A DNA stretch of 64,000 bases from an uncultured bacterium (lineage in GTDB: Bacteria; Pseudomonadota; Gammaproteobacteria; Burkholderiales; Burkholderiaceae_C), in the NCBI GenBank assembly GCA_903928495.1, contig CAIYQZ010000062.1, forward strand, positions 1 through 64,000, in the 5' to 3' direction. Within the stretch, counting starts at the first letter, position 1, and each line of letters starts with the position of its first letter. Below the pieces are notes generated by a model that made no database searches, was not told where the DNA came from, and saw nothing but the letters and a program-made list of their open reading frames with translations. The position numbers and the translations under genes are program-made. Of the stretch, positions 53,090 to 62,402 are shown one piece after another.

Positions 53090-55936
53090 TCAGTGCTCAT
53101 CGCTGTCGTCTGAGAACTCCTGAGCAATGGCCAGAAACGCCTGCTGGCACACCACGAAGGCATCGACCACGTCCGGGTCAAAGTGCCGCCCCTTGCCTTC
53201 CAGGATGATGGCCACCGCCTCGTCGTTGGGGAAAGCGGGTTTGTACACACGTTTGCAAATCAGCGCGTCGTACACGTCGGCCAGTGCCATCAGCCGTGCC
53301 GCAATTGGTATGTCGTCGCCCGCCAGGCCCAGCGGGTAACCACTGCCGTCCCATTTTTCCTGGTGCGAATGCGCAATTTGCTTGGCGCACACCAGAAACG
53401 GCACTTCGTGACCCAAGCGCCGTTCGGCCGCCTCGATGGTGTCGCGCCCGATGGTGGTGTGGGTCTTCATGATCTCCATCTCGTCCGCGTCCAGGCGCCC
53501 CGGTTTGAGCAGGATGCGGTCGGGAATGCCCACCTTGCCGATGTCGTGCAGCGGTGCCGACTTGAACAGCAGGTCGATCTGTGCATCTGTCAGGTAGCTT
53601 GAAAACCGAGGGTGCTGCTGCAGTTGCCGGGCCAGCACGCGCACGTAGTGTTGGGTGCGGATGATGTGCTGGCCGGTTTCGTTGTCGCGCGTTTCAGCCA
53701 GTGACGCCATGGTGAGGATGGTCACTTCCTGAATGTCTTTCACTTCGGCGGTGCGGCGTTCCACCTCGTGCTCCAGGTAGGTGGCTTTGTCGACCAGAAA
53801 GTCACGCGCGGCTTTCAGGGCGAGTTGTGTGCGCACGCGCGTCAGCACGATGGGTGGGCTGATGGGTTTGGAAATGAAGTCCAGCGCGCCCAGCTGCAGG
53901 CCCCGCTCTTCGTCTTCCATCTGGCTTTTGGCGGTGAGAAACACCACCGGGATGTCGACGGTGGCCGGGCTGGCTTTGAGCCTCTGTATGACTTCATGGC
54001 CGTCCATGCCCGGCATCATCACGTCCAGCAGGATGAGGTCTGGCGGCCGGGGCCCCTGTGCAATCTCCAGTGTGCGTTGTCCGCTGCAGGCCACACGCAG
54101 CTGGTGTTCGTCCTTCAGCAGGTCCACCATCAGCGTGAGGTTCACGGGGGTGTCGTCCACCACCAGCACGGTCCGGCGTGTGGTGTTGTCAGCGTTGTCC
54201 CGCCCGTCGCTGGTTTCGCTGTCAGGGATGTAGCCCAGATCGGCCAGCAGGCGAGCTGCCTCCGGCAGGCGGTAGCGGCGCAGTGCACGCGCCAGTGCCA
54301 CCCAGGCGGGGCCGGTGCGCCGTTGCAGTGCGGCATCGTTCTGCTCCAGCAAGGCCAGCGCAGCCGGGTCATCCCGTGTCGCCAGCTGGGCCAGGCGGTG
54401 GCACAGCAATGCATCGGCGCTGCCATCGTGGGGATCGGGTGCTCGCCACGCAGAGGGCTCGGCAGCCGTGGGCGGGACGGTCAGCGCCCAGGTGGGCTCC
54501 TGGCCCAGCGCCGATGCGGAGAAGCTGCCGGTGTCGTTCATTCCCGCGCCCGGCGCGGCGGGCAGATCAAACCAGGCGGTGAACCAGAAGGAAGAACCCA
54601 AGCCCAACTCGCTGTTGACACCCACACTGCCGTCCATGAGTTCCGCGAGCTTTTTCGAAATCGCCAGCCCCAGCCCCGTGCCGCCGTACTTGCGTGTGGT
54701 GGAGGTATCGCCTTGGCTGAAGCTCTTGAACAAGCGTCCGAGTTGTTCCGGTGCCAGGCCCACGCCCGTGTCTTGTACGGTGAACCGCAACTGCACGCGT
54801 TTGGGCTGTTGGTCCACCGATTCGATGTCGAGTTGCACCTTGCCTTCATCCGTGAACTTGATGGCGTTGCTGATGAAGTTCACCAGGATTTCGGTCACCC
54901 GGAGCGCGTCTCCCACCAGGCGCGGCGGGGTGTTGGCTGAAACGTTCACACGCAGGCTCAGGCCCTTGGCTGTGGCCTTGTCAGCGTTCATGGCGTGCAC
55001 GCTGTCGAGCACGGCCTTCAGGCTGAATTCGGCTTTTTCGAGCACCAGCATGCTGGCCTCGACCTTGGAGAAGTCGAGCACCTGGTTGATCAGACCGTGC
55101 AAGTGCTGGCTGCATTGCTGAATGACCTGCACGTAGTCGCGCTGCTTGTCGCTCAGGTCGGACTTGAGGGCCAGATAGCTCATGCCCATGATCGCACTGA
55201 CAGGTGTGCGCACTTCATGGCTGATGTTCGCCAGAAAGTCTGACTTGAACTGCGTGGCTTCCTCGGCCACTCGCTTTTCAGCTGCCAGTTGCTCCAGCAG
55301 CGCATCGTTTTCAAAGCGCATGCGCAGTGATTCGCGCAGGTTGTCGGCCATTTGCAGCGACAGTTTGCGCATCATCAGGCCCGCACCCAGCAACGACAGC
55401 GCCAGCGGCATGTGCGAAGAGTCCCGTGTCAGCCAGAACACGAAAGCCGACAGCAGGTTGACCCAAGCGCCACTGACAAACGTGGTGGGGTGCGTGGCAG
55501 CATTGACCATGGCCGCGCCGACGTACACCAGTTGGAGCGCAGTGGCGAGTTCGGCCACGCCGGTGTCTTCACCCCAGCCCAGCCACCACACGGTGGAGCC
55601 ACACAGTGCCTGGTTGATCACCGTCATCCACCACAGGCGTACCTGCAACTGGCGCAACTCGCTTGGGGTGGCTCCGGGCAAGGCTGCCACCACTTGGCGC
55701 GACACGCGCCAGTTGACCTCTGCCATGGCCATGAACGGCAAAGCCCACCACAACAGGTTGTCCAGCGCAACGGAGTCGCGCAAGGAAAACACCGTGGCAG
55801 CGCAGACAAACCACACGGCAAACTTGGCTTGAATGGATTGTGTGGCCCGCAATTGCAATGAGGCGCGGGCCGTTTCCACGTCGAGCGACGTGGGTGAGTT
55901 CAGCGACAAAAATCCCCAGCCCTGTGTCACATGCAT
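53090..55936 (-). CDS. hybrid histidine kinase with REC and HD-GYP output domains
   Basis: A 948-residue membrane protein. About six hydrophobic segments occupy residues ~38-195. Next come a DHp domain with His240 (NISHEVRTP), an HATPase (N box NAIKF, G box GGTGLGLAISKKL), a helical linker (~500-585), a receiver with Asp638 (LILLDVMMPGMDG), and an HD-GYP phosphodiesterase domain with HDIGK at 797-801 and HQEKWDGSGYPLG at 858-870. Catalytic residues look complete, so it should degrade c-di-GMP under phosphorelay control. It is followed by the NarL-type regulator gene. Confidence 0.92.
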   Translation of the reverse strand: MHVTQGWGFLSLNSPTSLDVETARASLQLRATQSIQAKFAVWFVCAATVFSLRDSVALDNLLWWALPFMAMAEVNWRVSRQVVAALPGATPSELRQLQVRLWWMTVINQALCGSTVWWLGWGEDTGVAELATALQLVYVGAAMVNAATHPTTFVSGAWVNLLSAFVFWLTRDSSHMPLALSLLGAGLMMRKLSLQMADNLRESLRMRFENDALLEQLAAEKRVAEEATQFKSDFLANISHEVRTPVSAIMGMSYLALKSDLSDKQRDYVQVIQQCSQHLHGLINQVLDFSKVEASMLVLEKAEFSLKAVLDSVHAMNADKATAKGLSLRVNVSANTPPRLVGDALRVTEILVNFISNAIKFTDEGKVQLDIESVDQQPKRVQLRFTVQDTGVGLAPEQLGRLFKSFSQGDTSTTRKYGGTGLGLAISKKLAELMDGSVGVNSELGLGSSFWFTAWFDLPAAPGAGMNDTGSFSASALGQEPTWALTVPPTAAEPSAWRAPDPHDGSADALLCHRLAQLATRDDPAALALLEQNDAALQRRTGPAWVALARALRRYRLPEAARLLADLGYIPDSETSDGRDNADNTTRRTVLVVDDTPVNLTLMVDLLKDEHQLRVACSGQRTLEIAQGPRPPDLILLDVMMPGMDGHEVIQRLKASPATVDIPVVFLTAKSQMEDEERGLQLGALDFISKPISPPIVLTRVRTQLALKAARDFLVDKATYLEHEVERRTAEVKDIQEVTILTMASLAETRDNETGQHIIRTQHYVRVLARQLQQHPRFSSYLTDAQIDLLFKSAPLHDIGKVGIPDRILLKPGRLDADEMEIMKTHTTIGRDTIEAAERRLGHEVPFLVCAKQIAHSHQEKWDGSGYPLGLAGDDIPIAARLMALADVYDALICKRVYKPAFPNDEAVAIILEGKGRHFDPDVVDAFVVCQQAFLAIAQEFSDDSDEH

Positions 55937-55972
55937 GCTCTAATGTTTTGAAAAGCCTTGGGAGGAAACCGC

Positions 55973-58900
55973 ATGTCAGACACACCGTTGCGCTGGGCCC
56001 AACCCGCCGAACAATGGCTGCACGAATTCAATGATGCCCTAGTTTGCGACGTGCTGGTGGTGGGCACAGGCTACGGCGGCAGCTTTGCGGCGCAGGAACT
56101 GGCCACGCCCGACGCCCGTGTGTGGGTGCTGGAGCGCGGGCGGGAACACGCACCTGGCGATTTCCCCGACAGCATTGGGGATTTGCCGGGGCATGTGCGC
56201 ATCCAGAGCGGCATCGACTCCAAAGGCGTGGGCAATCGCCACGGGGTGTTGGATTTTCGGCAACACGACACGGTGTCCGTGCTGGTGGGCAACGGCTTGG
56301 GTGGCGGCTCGCTCATCAACGCCGGTGTTGCACTCCAACCAGACCCGGCGCTGTTTTCTGATCAGCGCTGGCCCAGCCACTACCGGGACCAAGCTGGGAA
56401 CCGCACGACCCTCGTTCAGGCGATGGACGAAGTGCAGGTTCGATTGCAGGCGGCCCCGTTTGTCGGGGCCACCGAACTGCGCAAGTTTCAGGCGCTGGAG
56501 CAGTTGGGCCGCGCCATGGGCGAGCCCGCGCACCGAGTGCCCCTGACCATTGCGTCTCAGGACCAGACCAGCACCGCAGGCATTGCGCAGCCGGCGTGCA
56601 CAAGGTGTGGCAATTGCTTCACCGGGTGCAACGTGGGGGCGAAAAACACCCTGGTTTCTCACGTGCTGCCACAGGCGGTGCGGCAAGGAGCGCGGCTGGT
56701 CACCGGCGCCACGGTGCTGCAGGTGAAGCCGGTCACTGCCGGCGCAGCGCTCAGCCCTGCAGGACGGCCGCTGCGATGGGCAGTGGAGGTGGTGCTGACG
56801 GACACCATGGGCTCCGCCACCACGCGCCGGACCGCATGGGTGCAGGCCCACACGGTGGTGCTGGCGGCTGGCGCATTGGGCAGCACCGAGATCCTGCTTC
56901 GCTCCCCGCAGGTGAGTTGTTCCCCCTTGCTGGGGCAGCGGTTTTCCACCAATGGCGACATCATTGCACTGGGCTGGGGCATGGGCACGCGCATCAATGG
57001 CATGGCCTCTGGCGACGAGGCTTCGTTGCCCGCCGCTGACCGGGTGGGGCCCACCATCACGGGTGCGCTGTCGCCGACGCTCGATGTGGACGGCCGGGGC
57101 AGGCGTGTGCTGATCGAAGACGGTGCCGTGCCGTCTGCGTTGACGCAAGCCGTGGTCGCACTCGGGTCCACGCTGTCGTTGCCCCACCGCTATGTGCGCG
57201 ACGGCGTTCAGGGTTATTTTGAACAGCGCCCGGGGCAAGACCCTTTGGGCACCCCGCCCGACATGGCCCGTCATGCGTTGCTGCTGCTGGGCATGGGCCC
57301 CGACGATGCCGATGGTCGCGTCGTGTTGAAGGACACAGACGGTGGCCGGTCGCTGGACATCCGGTGGGATGACGCCCCTGCAGGCCCTGGTCCCGGCACA
57401 ACGCTGCCAGCGGCGCAGCGTGGGCCGGGTGCCTCCTACTACAACGCCATCCATGAATGGCTGGACACCGCTGCCCAGCGCGGCGGATTTGCCGGCGGCG
57501 ACTGTTTGCCCAACCCCTTGTGGAAGCCCCTGCCCGATGATTTTCAGGAAGTGGCGCAAGGCCTGGACAAGCCCAGGGGCGTGACAGTTCACCCCCTGGG
57601 CGGGTGCCCGATGGGCGACAGCGCTGCGAATGGGGTGGTCGACTGGTGTGGCACGGTTTTCCACCCCGACGGTTCCTTGCACGAAGGGCTGCATGTGCTT
57701 GACGGCGGCATGTTGCCCACCGCTGTGGGGGTCAACCCCTTCGTGACCATTGCCGCGCTCAGCCTGGTGGCTGCCCGTCACATCCGCCAGCAGATGGCGC
57801 CTGCCTCACAGCCCGTGCCCGCCACCGCTGCACGCCTTCCGGTGGTTCGGGCAAAAAATATGAGCCAAAATGGCATCCAGAGCTTGTCAGAAAAGGAAGT
57901 GTTGCTCCAATTCAGGGAGCATTTGCAAGGCCGCTGGCAAGGCGACGCGCCCGACTGGCTGCCCGCTTCAACCTTGCCATTGTCTGGCGATGAGCGCCAG
58001 CGCGAGTGGGTGGTGGCGGTGGATGTGACGCTGGATTTGGCGGCCTGGCTCGCCAACCCGGGCATGCGCTTGGAGGGGGCCCGCTTGCGTCTGTACCGCA
58101 ACACGCACCCGCACGAGGTGTCTGTGCGCCCTGAATCCACCCTGGGCGAGCCCGTGCTGGAAGGGGAGGGTTGGGTGCGCCTGATGGCCAGCCAGGCACC
58201 GACCGGTCGCTGGCAGGAGCGCTGGCGCATGCTGCAGGCCGGAGTCGCCTTTCTCGACCGCCGCTCGCTGAAGGAGGCATTCCGGCTCATCAGCCCCGAG
58301 CCGGGAGCTGCCTCTGCGCCCGTAGCCCCAGGGCGCAAAGTCAAAACGCCTGGGGAGCGTTTCATGGGTTTTGTGCGTGCGGCCCGCAACCACGCCCAAT
58401 GGCGCAGCCTGGACTACGGTTTTCAACTTCGCTCTCCCGCAACGCCCACGTTGTTGGTGCAGGCGCACGGCAGCAAACGACTGGCCTACACAGCCAGTGA
58501 TCGCAACCTGTGGGATGCGCTGGTACAGCTCGACTTGCATCTGCTGCCCAACGCAGGGCGTACCGAGGCGGTGTTGTCGCTGGAGGCCGACCTGGTGGAC
58601 ATGGTGCGCCAGCGCCGCCTGCAGGTTGCCCGCAGCGGCAACACGCCACAGGCCATCATCGGCCTGGGCGCCTTTGCCGCGTTGTGGCTGAGGGCCATTT
58701 TCCAGACGCATTTCTGGTCTCTGCGTGGTCTGGACTACCACCTGCTGAAGCCACCCGGCCCTGCCGAACATGGCCCGCTGTACCCCTTGGGAGAAGGCGG
58801 GCCAGTATGCGTTCCACATGCCGAGGCCCTCGTTGTGCCCCGGTGGCAAGGGAAGCCGACGGCTGACGCCCCGGCCATGTTGAACCTGGAGCTCACCCGG

Positions 58901-61600
58901 TACGACCCGCCCCCTCGAGGCCCCAAGGGCAGCCATGTGCTGATGATCCATGGCCTCGCACACGGGGCCACGGTGTTCACCACCCACACCACCGGCGGGC
59001 GCAACATGGCTGCCGCGTTGCTGGCTGCGGGTCACACGGTGTGGTTGCTGGACCACCGCCTGTCCAACCGCAAGTTGTGGAACGACGGTGGCACTCTGCG
59101 GACTTACGCCACCCTGGACCACTGCATGGACGATGTGGCCCGGATCGACATCCCCCGGGCACTGGCCTGCGTCTACGCTGTGGCAGGGGCGCCTGTGGAC
59201 GTCTTTGCCCATTGTGTCGGTGCAGGTGCTTTTGCCATGGCCACCCTGCAGGGGTTGCTCACCTCCAACGGGGCATCGATGGTGCGCTCCGCAACCTTGC
59301 ATGCCGTGCACCCGTGGGTGGTGCCCTCGGCATCCAACCAGTTGTCGGGCGAGCTGGCCTCGTTCTACCGGGACGTTTTGCCGCGCGACATGGCCATCGA
59401 CCCCGTGCCCCCGGCAGGAAAACCGGCCGCCCTCGATCAGGTTCTGGACCGCGTGGCGGCCAGCCTGCCCTGGCCCACTTCGGAACGGACGCACCACAAC
59501 AAGCACCAGACCGATCCAGCCGGAGGCACCGCCACTTGCAACCGCATGACCCTCTTCTATGGCCGGGAGTGGGTGCACGCCAATTTGGCTGAAGCCACCC
59601 ACCGCGAGTTGGCCTCACTGGTGGGCCCTGCCAGCGTGGAAGTGTTCAGGCAACTGTTCTTCGTCATCAACCGCCAGCGCCTGACCGACCGTCAGGGCGC
59701 GAATGTGTACATGAGCGATGGCCAGTTCAATGACCGCTGGACATTTCCCACGCTGTTCTGTCACGGTGACCAGAACCGGGTGTTCGACCCCCGCAGTGCC
59801 GTGCGTTCGTGGCACCGCTTGCGTCTGCAGCACGAAATGCGCCCGCGCACCGACCTGCCACAACGCTGTGTGCGTCTGTTGTTGGTGCCGGGCTACGGCC
59901 ACATGGACTTTCTGTTTGGCAAAGACGCCCACCGCGATGTGTATCCGTCACTGGTGTCTTTCCTGCGCAACCCGGTGGCCTTTGCCAGCGTCGGTGCCAC
60001 CGACGCTGGACCTGTCTCAGTGGCCAATGCGGGCGTGGTTCCCCACCTGCGCGACCACAGCTCCCCGCCCATCAGGGCCACCTTGACGGGGCCGATGCTT
60101 CAGGTGTCGGGCGGTCACGGCACGCCACGTGAACTGGTGGTGTGGGCCGAGTTTGCCAACCAGCCGCTGCTTCCTGCTCCGTCGTTTTCGCTGGTGCCCG
60201 GTCGGAGTTCCGGCGGTGAACCCATGCGTGGCTGGCACGCGGTGCGTCTGGAGGCCATCCACCGGACAGGTGGCTCCACATGCGCATCCGATGTGACGCT
60301 CCTGAACGGACCGGGTCAATACTGGGTGGGCCGTTTGCACGAGCAGGCTGATGGCGACTTCGCGCGGATGGGCGCTTTGCGCCTGGACCTCAACCTGCCC
60401 GGGCATGGGCGTACCGGTCGCCCTGCGGCGGAGCACGCTGCCCCTGAATTGGAGCTGGGCAGTCTGCCGTGGTGGCAGCGATGGGTGTCAGGCCACAGGC
60501 CGGCTGCCACCAGTTGGCTGGCGACATCCTGCCGGTGGCCCGGTACACCGTTCGAGCGCGATGGCGTGGACCGGGTGGCCGAACACATGTGGGCACAGGT
60601 CACCGATGCACAGCACCCCGCGGAAGCGCTGGTGCTGCTGGGCGACCAGATATATGCCGACGCGGCGGCCAACCTGTTCGATACCCAGGAAGGTGACGAA
60701 CGGCTGGCCCAGTTCTACCGCGATGCCTGGGGCAGCCCACACGCCCGCCGTTTGCTGGCGAGCGTGCCCACATACACCGTGGTGGACGACCACGAGCTGG
60801 GCGACAACTGGAACGGCAGCCAGGATCCAGCCAAAGATCCACTGCTGCTCAACGGGTTTGAAGCAGCGTTGGCCTATCAGTGGCGATGGCACGATGCCCG
60901 CGAGCACGCGCCAGATGTGGGTGGGCGTCGTGTGCGGGGCTTCTGGCGCAGTTTTTCCATCGGTGGGGTGCCGGCGTTTGCCATGGACACCCGCACCGAG
61001 CGACAACTCCGCACGCTGACCAATGCGCACCGGGCCCGTCTGGTGTCCACCCGGCAATTGCTGGCTGTTCAGGACTGGCTGCTGGCCCACCGGGACAGCC
61101 CCAAGGTGTTGTGTTCGGGCAGCGTGTTTGGCTGGGCAGAGCAAGACCTGTTGGCCGCGCCGGAGCGTTGTCCATACGCAGATGGGTGGAATGGCTACCC
61201 GGCCACCTGGAAGCGGCTGGTGCGCTTCATCGTCCGGCACCAGATCCGCCATCTGGTGTTTTTGTCGGGCGATTACCACTTCTCAGGTGCTGCCTCTCTC
61301 ACTTTGTCTGCCGAGGGTGGTCAGCCGCCCGTGGAGGCCGTGTCGGTGGTGTGTTCGGGTTGGAACGCCAGCCTGCCGTTTGCCAACGCCCGCCCGGCTG
61401 ATTTCGCTCTGGGCGAGCCCACAGCCCTGCCGTTGAGCGATGGCCGAGCACAGGTGCTGGCCCGGGCTGTGGCCCTGGGCACAGATGCGCGCCAGTTCAC
61501 CAAAGTGACCCTCGCTCCGTCTGGGACAGGATGGCACACCCGGGTAGAGGTGTTCGGCGAGGAGGGTGTTCGGACAGCCCAGACCGTGTTGGCACTTTAA
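55973..61600 (+). CDS. trifunctional fusion: GMC oxidoreductase + alpha/beta hydrolase + PhoD-like phosphatase
   Basis: A 1875-residue single frame with GGAGG ahead of ATG 55973. Residues ~20-610 are a GMC/cholesterol-oxidase-like flavoenzyme: FAD loop VGTGYGGSFAA, a C-x2-C-x2-C-x3-C cluster at 209-219, and VHPLGGCPMG and GVNPFVTIAAL at the end. A spacer of ~370 residues follows. Residues ~985-1350 are an alpha/beta hydrolase (LMIHGLAHGA) with the nucleophile elbow AHCVGAG, i.e. Cys1081 in place of Ser. Residues ~1550-1875 resemble PhoD metallophosphatases: LLGDQIYAD, VVDDHELGDNW, LSGDYHFSG. No signal peptide. Substrate unknown, perhaps a lipid or sterol-like alcohol ester or phosphate. Confidence 0.85.
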   Translation: MSDTPLRWAQPAEQWLHEFNDALVCDVLVVGTGYGGSFAAQELATPDARVWVLERGREHAPGDFPDSIGDLPGHVRIQSGIDSKGVGNRHGVLDFRQHDTVSVLVGNGLGGGSLINAGVALQPDPALFSDQRWPSHYRDQAGNRTTLVQAMDEVQVRLQAAPFVGATELRKFQALEQLGRAMGEPAHRVPLTIASQDQTSTAGIAQPACTRCGNCFTGCNVGAKNTLVSHVLPQAVRQGARLVTGATVLQVKPVTAGAALSPAGRPLRWAVEVVLTDTMGSATTRRTAWVQAHTVVLAAGALGSTEILLRSPQVSCSPLLGQRFSTNGDIIALGWGMGTRINGMASGDEASLPAADRVGPTITGALSPTLDVDGRGRRVLIEDGAVPSALTQAVVALGSTLSLPHRYVRDGVQGYFEQRPGQDPLGTPPDMARHALLLLGMGPDDADGRVVLKDTDGGRSLDIRWDDAPAGPGPGTTLPAAQRGPGASYYNAIHEWLDTAAQRGGFAGGDCLPNPLWKPLPDDFQEVAQGLDKPRGVTVHPLGGCPMGDSAANGVVDWCGTVFHPDGSLHEGLHVLDGGMLPTAVGVNPFVTIAALSLVAARHIRQQMAPASQPVPATAARLPVVRAKNMSQNGIQSLSEKEVLLQFREHLQGRWQGDAPDWLPASTLPLSGDERQREWVVAVDVTLDLAAWLANPGMRLEGARLRLYRNTHPHEVSVRPESTLGEPVLEGEGWVRLMASQAPTGRWQERWRMLQAGVAFLDRRSLKEAFRLISPEPGAASAPVAPGRKVKTPGERFMGFVRAARNHAQWRSLDYGFQLRSPATPTLLVQAHGSKRLAYTASDRNLWDALVQLDLHLLPNAGRTEAVLSLEADLVDMVRQRRLQVARSGNTPQAIIGLGAFAALWLRAIFQTHFWSLRGLDYHLLKPPGPAEHGPLYPLGEGGPVCVPHAEALVVPRWQGKPTADAPAMLNLELTRYDPPPRGPKGSHVLMIHGLAHGATVFTTHTTGGRNMAAALLAAGHTVWLLDHRLSNRKLWNDGGTLRTYATLDHCMDDVARIDIPRALACVYAVAGAPVDVFAHCVGAGAFAMATLQGLLTSNGASMVRSATLHAVHPWVVPSASNQLSGELASFYRDVLPRDMAIDPVPPAGKPAALDQVLDRVAASLPWPTSERTHHNKHQTDPAGGTATCNRMTLFYGREWVHANLAEATHRELASLVGPASVEVFRQLFFVINRQRLTDRQGANVYMSDGQFNDRWTFPTLFCHGDQNRVFDPRSAVRSWHRLRLQHEMRPRTDLPQRCVRLLLVPGYGHMDFLFGKDAHRDVYPSLVSFLRNPVAFASVGATDAGPVSVANAGVVPHLRDHSSPPIRATLTGPMLQVSGGHGTPRELVVWAEFANQPLLPAPSFSLVPGRSSGGEPMRGWHAVRLEAIHRTGGSTCASDVTLLNGPGQYWVGRLHEQADGDFARMGALRLDLNLPGHGRTGRPAAEHAAPELELGSLPWWQRWVSGHRPAATSWLATSCRWPGTPFERDGVDRVAEHMWAQVTDAQHPAEALVLLGDQIYADAAANLFDTQEGDERLAQFYRDAWGSPHARRLLASVPTYTVVDDHELGDNWNGSQDPAKDPLLLNGFEAALAYQWRWHDAREHAPDVGGRRVRGFWRSFSIGGVPAFAMDTRTERQLRTLTNAHRARLVSTRQLLAVQDWLLAHRDSPKVLCSGSVFGWAEQDLLAAPERCPYADGWNGYPATWKRLVRFIVRHQIRHLVFLSGDYHFSGAASLTLSAEGGQPPVEAVSVVCSGWNASLPFANARPADFALGEPTALPLSDGRAQVLARAVALGTDARQFTKVTLAPSGTGWHTRVEVFGEEGVRTAQTVLAL

Positions 61601-61721
61601 GGTAATGTGACATTTCGCACGTTTGCGGTGCGAATCTTGCTTGCGCCTTCTGTGTTCCCGTCCGGACCGGCCAACAGCCGGTCACTCGGTTGGCGGGTGA
61701 GTGCACACAAGGCAGGTGAAC

Positions 61722-62402
61722 GTGTTCGGAAAAATCTCTTCTTGGCTGGGGCGTTTGAGTGTGGGGCGCAAGCTCATGCTCATCTATTTGCTGGACTTGT
61801 CGGCGGTCATCTACGTCTCGGGCATCCTGATCCACGAAAAATTCCAGTCCATCGATTTCACCCGCAAAGAGCTGGTTGGCACGGTGTACACCCGTGCGGT
61901 CAGCACCCAACTGATGGCACCTTTCCTGCCGCCAGCGAGTCGACCATCGACCGAGAAAGCTGCGCTCGACGAAACGCGTGCGCTACACGACGAGCTCTTG
62001 CACACCGAGAGCCTGTCCGCCGCATTCGCAGCATCGCTGGATGCCATGCCGGCGCGGGGCGCTGACAACCCTGCGGCCAGCAATGCATTGCTGCGCGCGG
62101 GGCGCGAGCTGCTGACGGCCGTGGGCAACCAGTCCAACCTCATTCTGGATCCCGACCTGGACAGCTATTACGTCATGTCGCTGGCGGTGTTGCGTTTTCC
62201 GGAGCTGCTTCAAGTCCTGCACGACACGCGCGAACTGTTGTTGCGCACACCGGGGCGTGTGTCTGCCCAGGACCTGCGTGCACAACGCCTGACGGCGGCG
62301 GGCAGGCTCGACGCGGTGCTCCAGGGCATGGAGGCCGACTACAACCAGGCTTGGCTGGCTGGCGACAACCAGTTGCACACGCAGTTGCACGCCAGCCGCT
62401 AG
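61722..62402 (+). pseudogene. 5' part of a sensor diguanylate cyclase, ended by in-frame TAG
   Basis: The first 226 codons encode a membrane helix (about residues 16-38) and a periplasmic helical sensor region with NLILDPDLDSYYVMSLA, a pattern seen in four-helix-type sensors. TAG at 62400-62402 stops the frame, but the same frame continues at once with related helical sequence, HAMP, PAS-like and GGDEF domains. A CAG to TAG change would explain it. GTG 61722 has AGGCAGG upstream; GTG 61701 is also possible. It could be a true inactivating mutation, a sequencing error or a read-through site. Confidence 0.75.

Noticed and set aside
56597-56629. Iron-sulfur cluster in the GMC domain from four spaced cysteines
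   Set aside because: Similar Cys/Gly segments occur in other cholesterol-oxidase-like and long-chain alcohol oxidase proteins, so the spacing alone does not prove a cluster.
61614-61634. Terminator after the fusion gene
   Set aside because: TTCGCAC / GTGCGAA forms a hairpin, but no T-tract follows; left unassigned.
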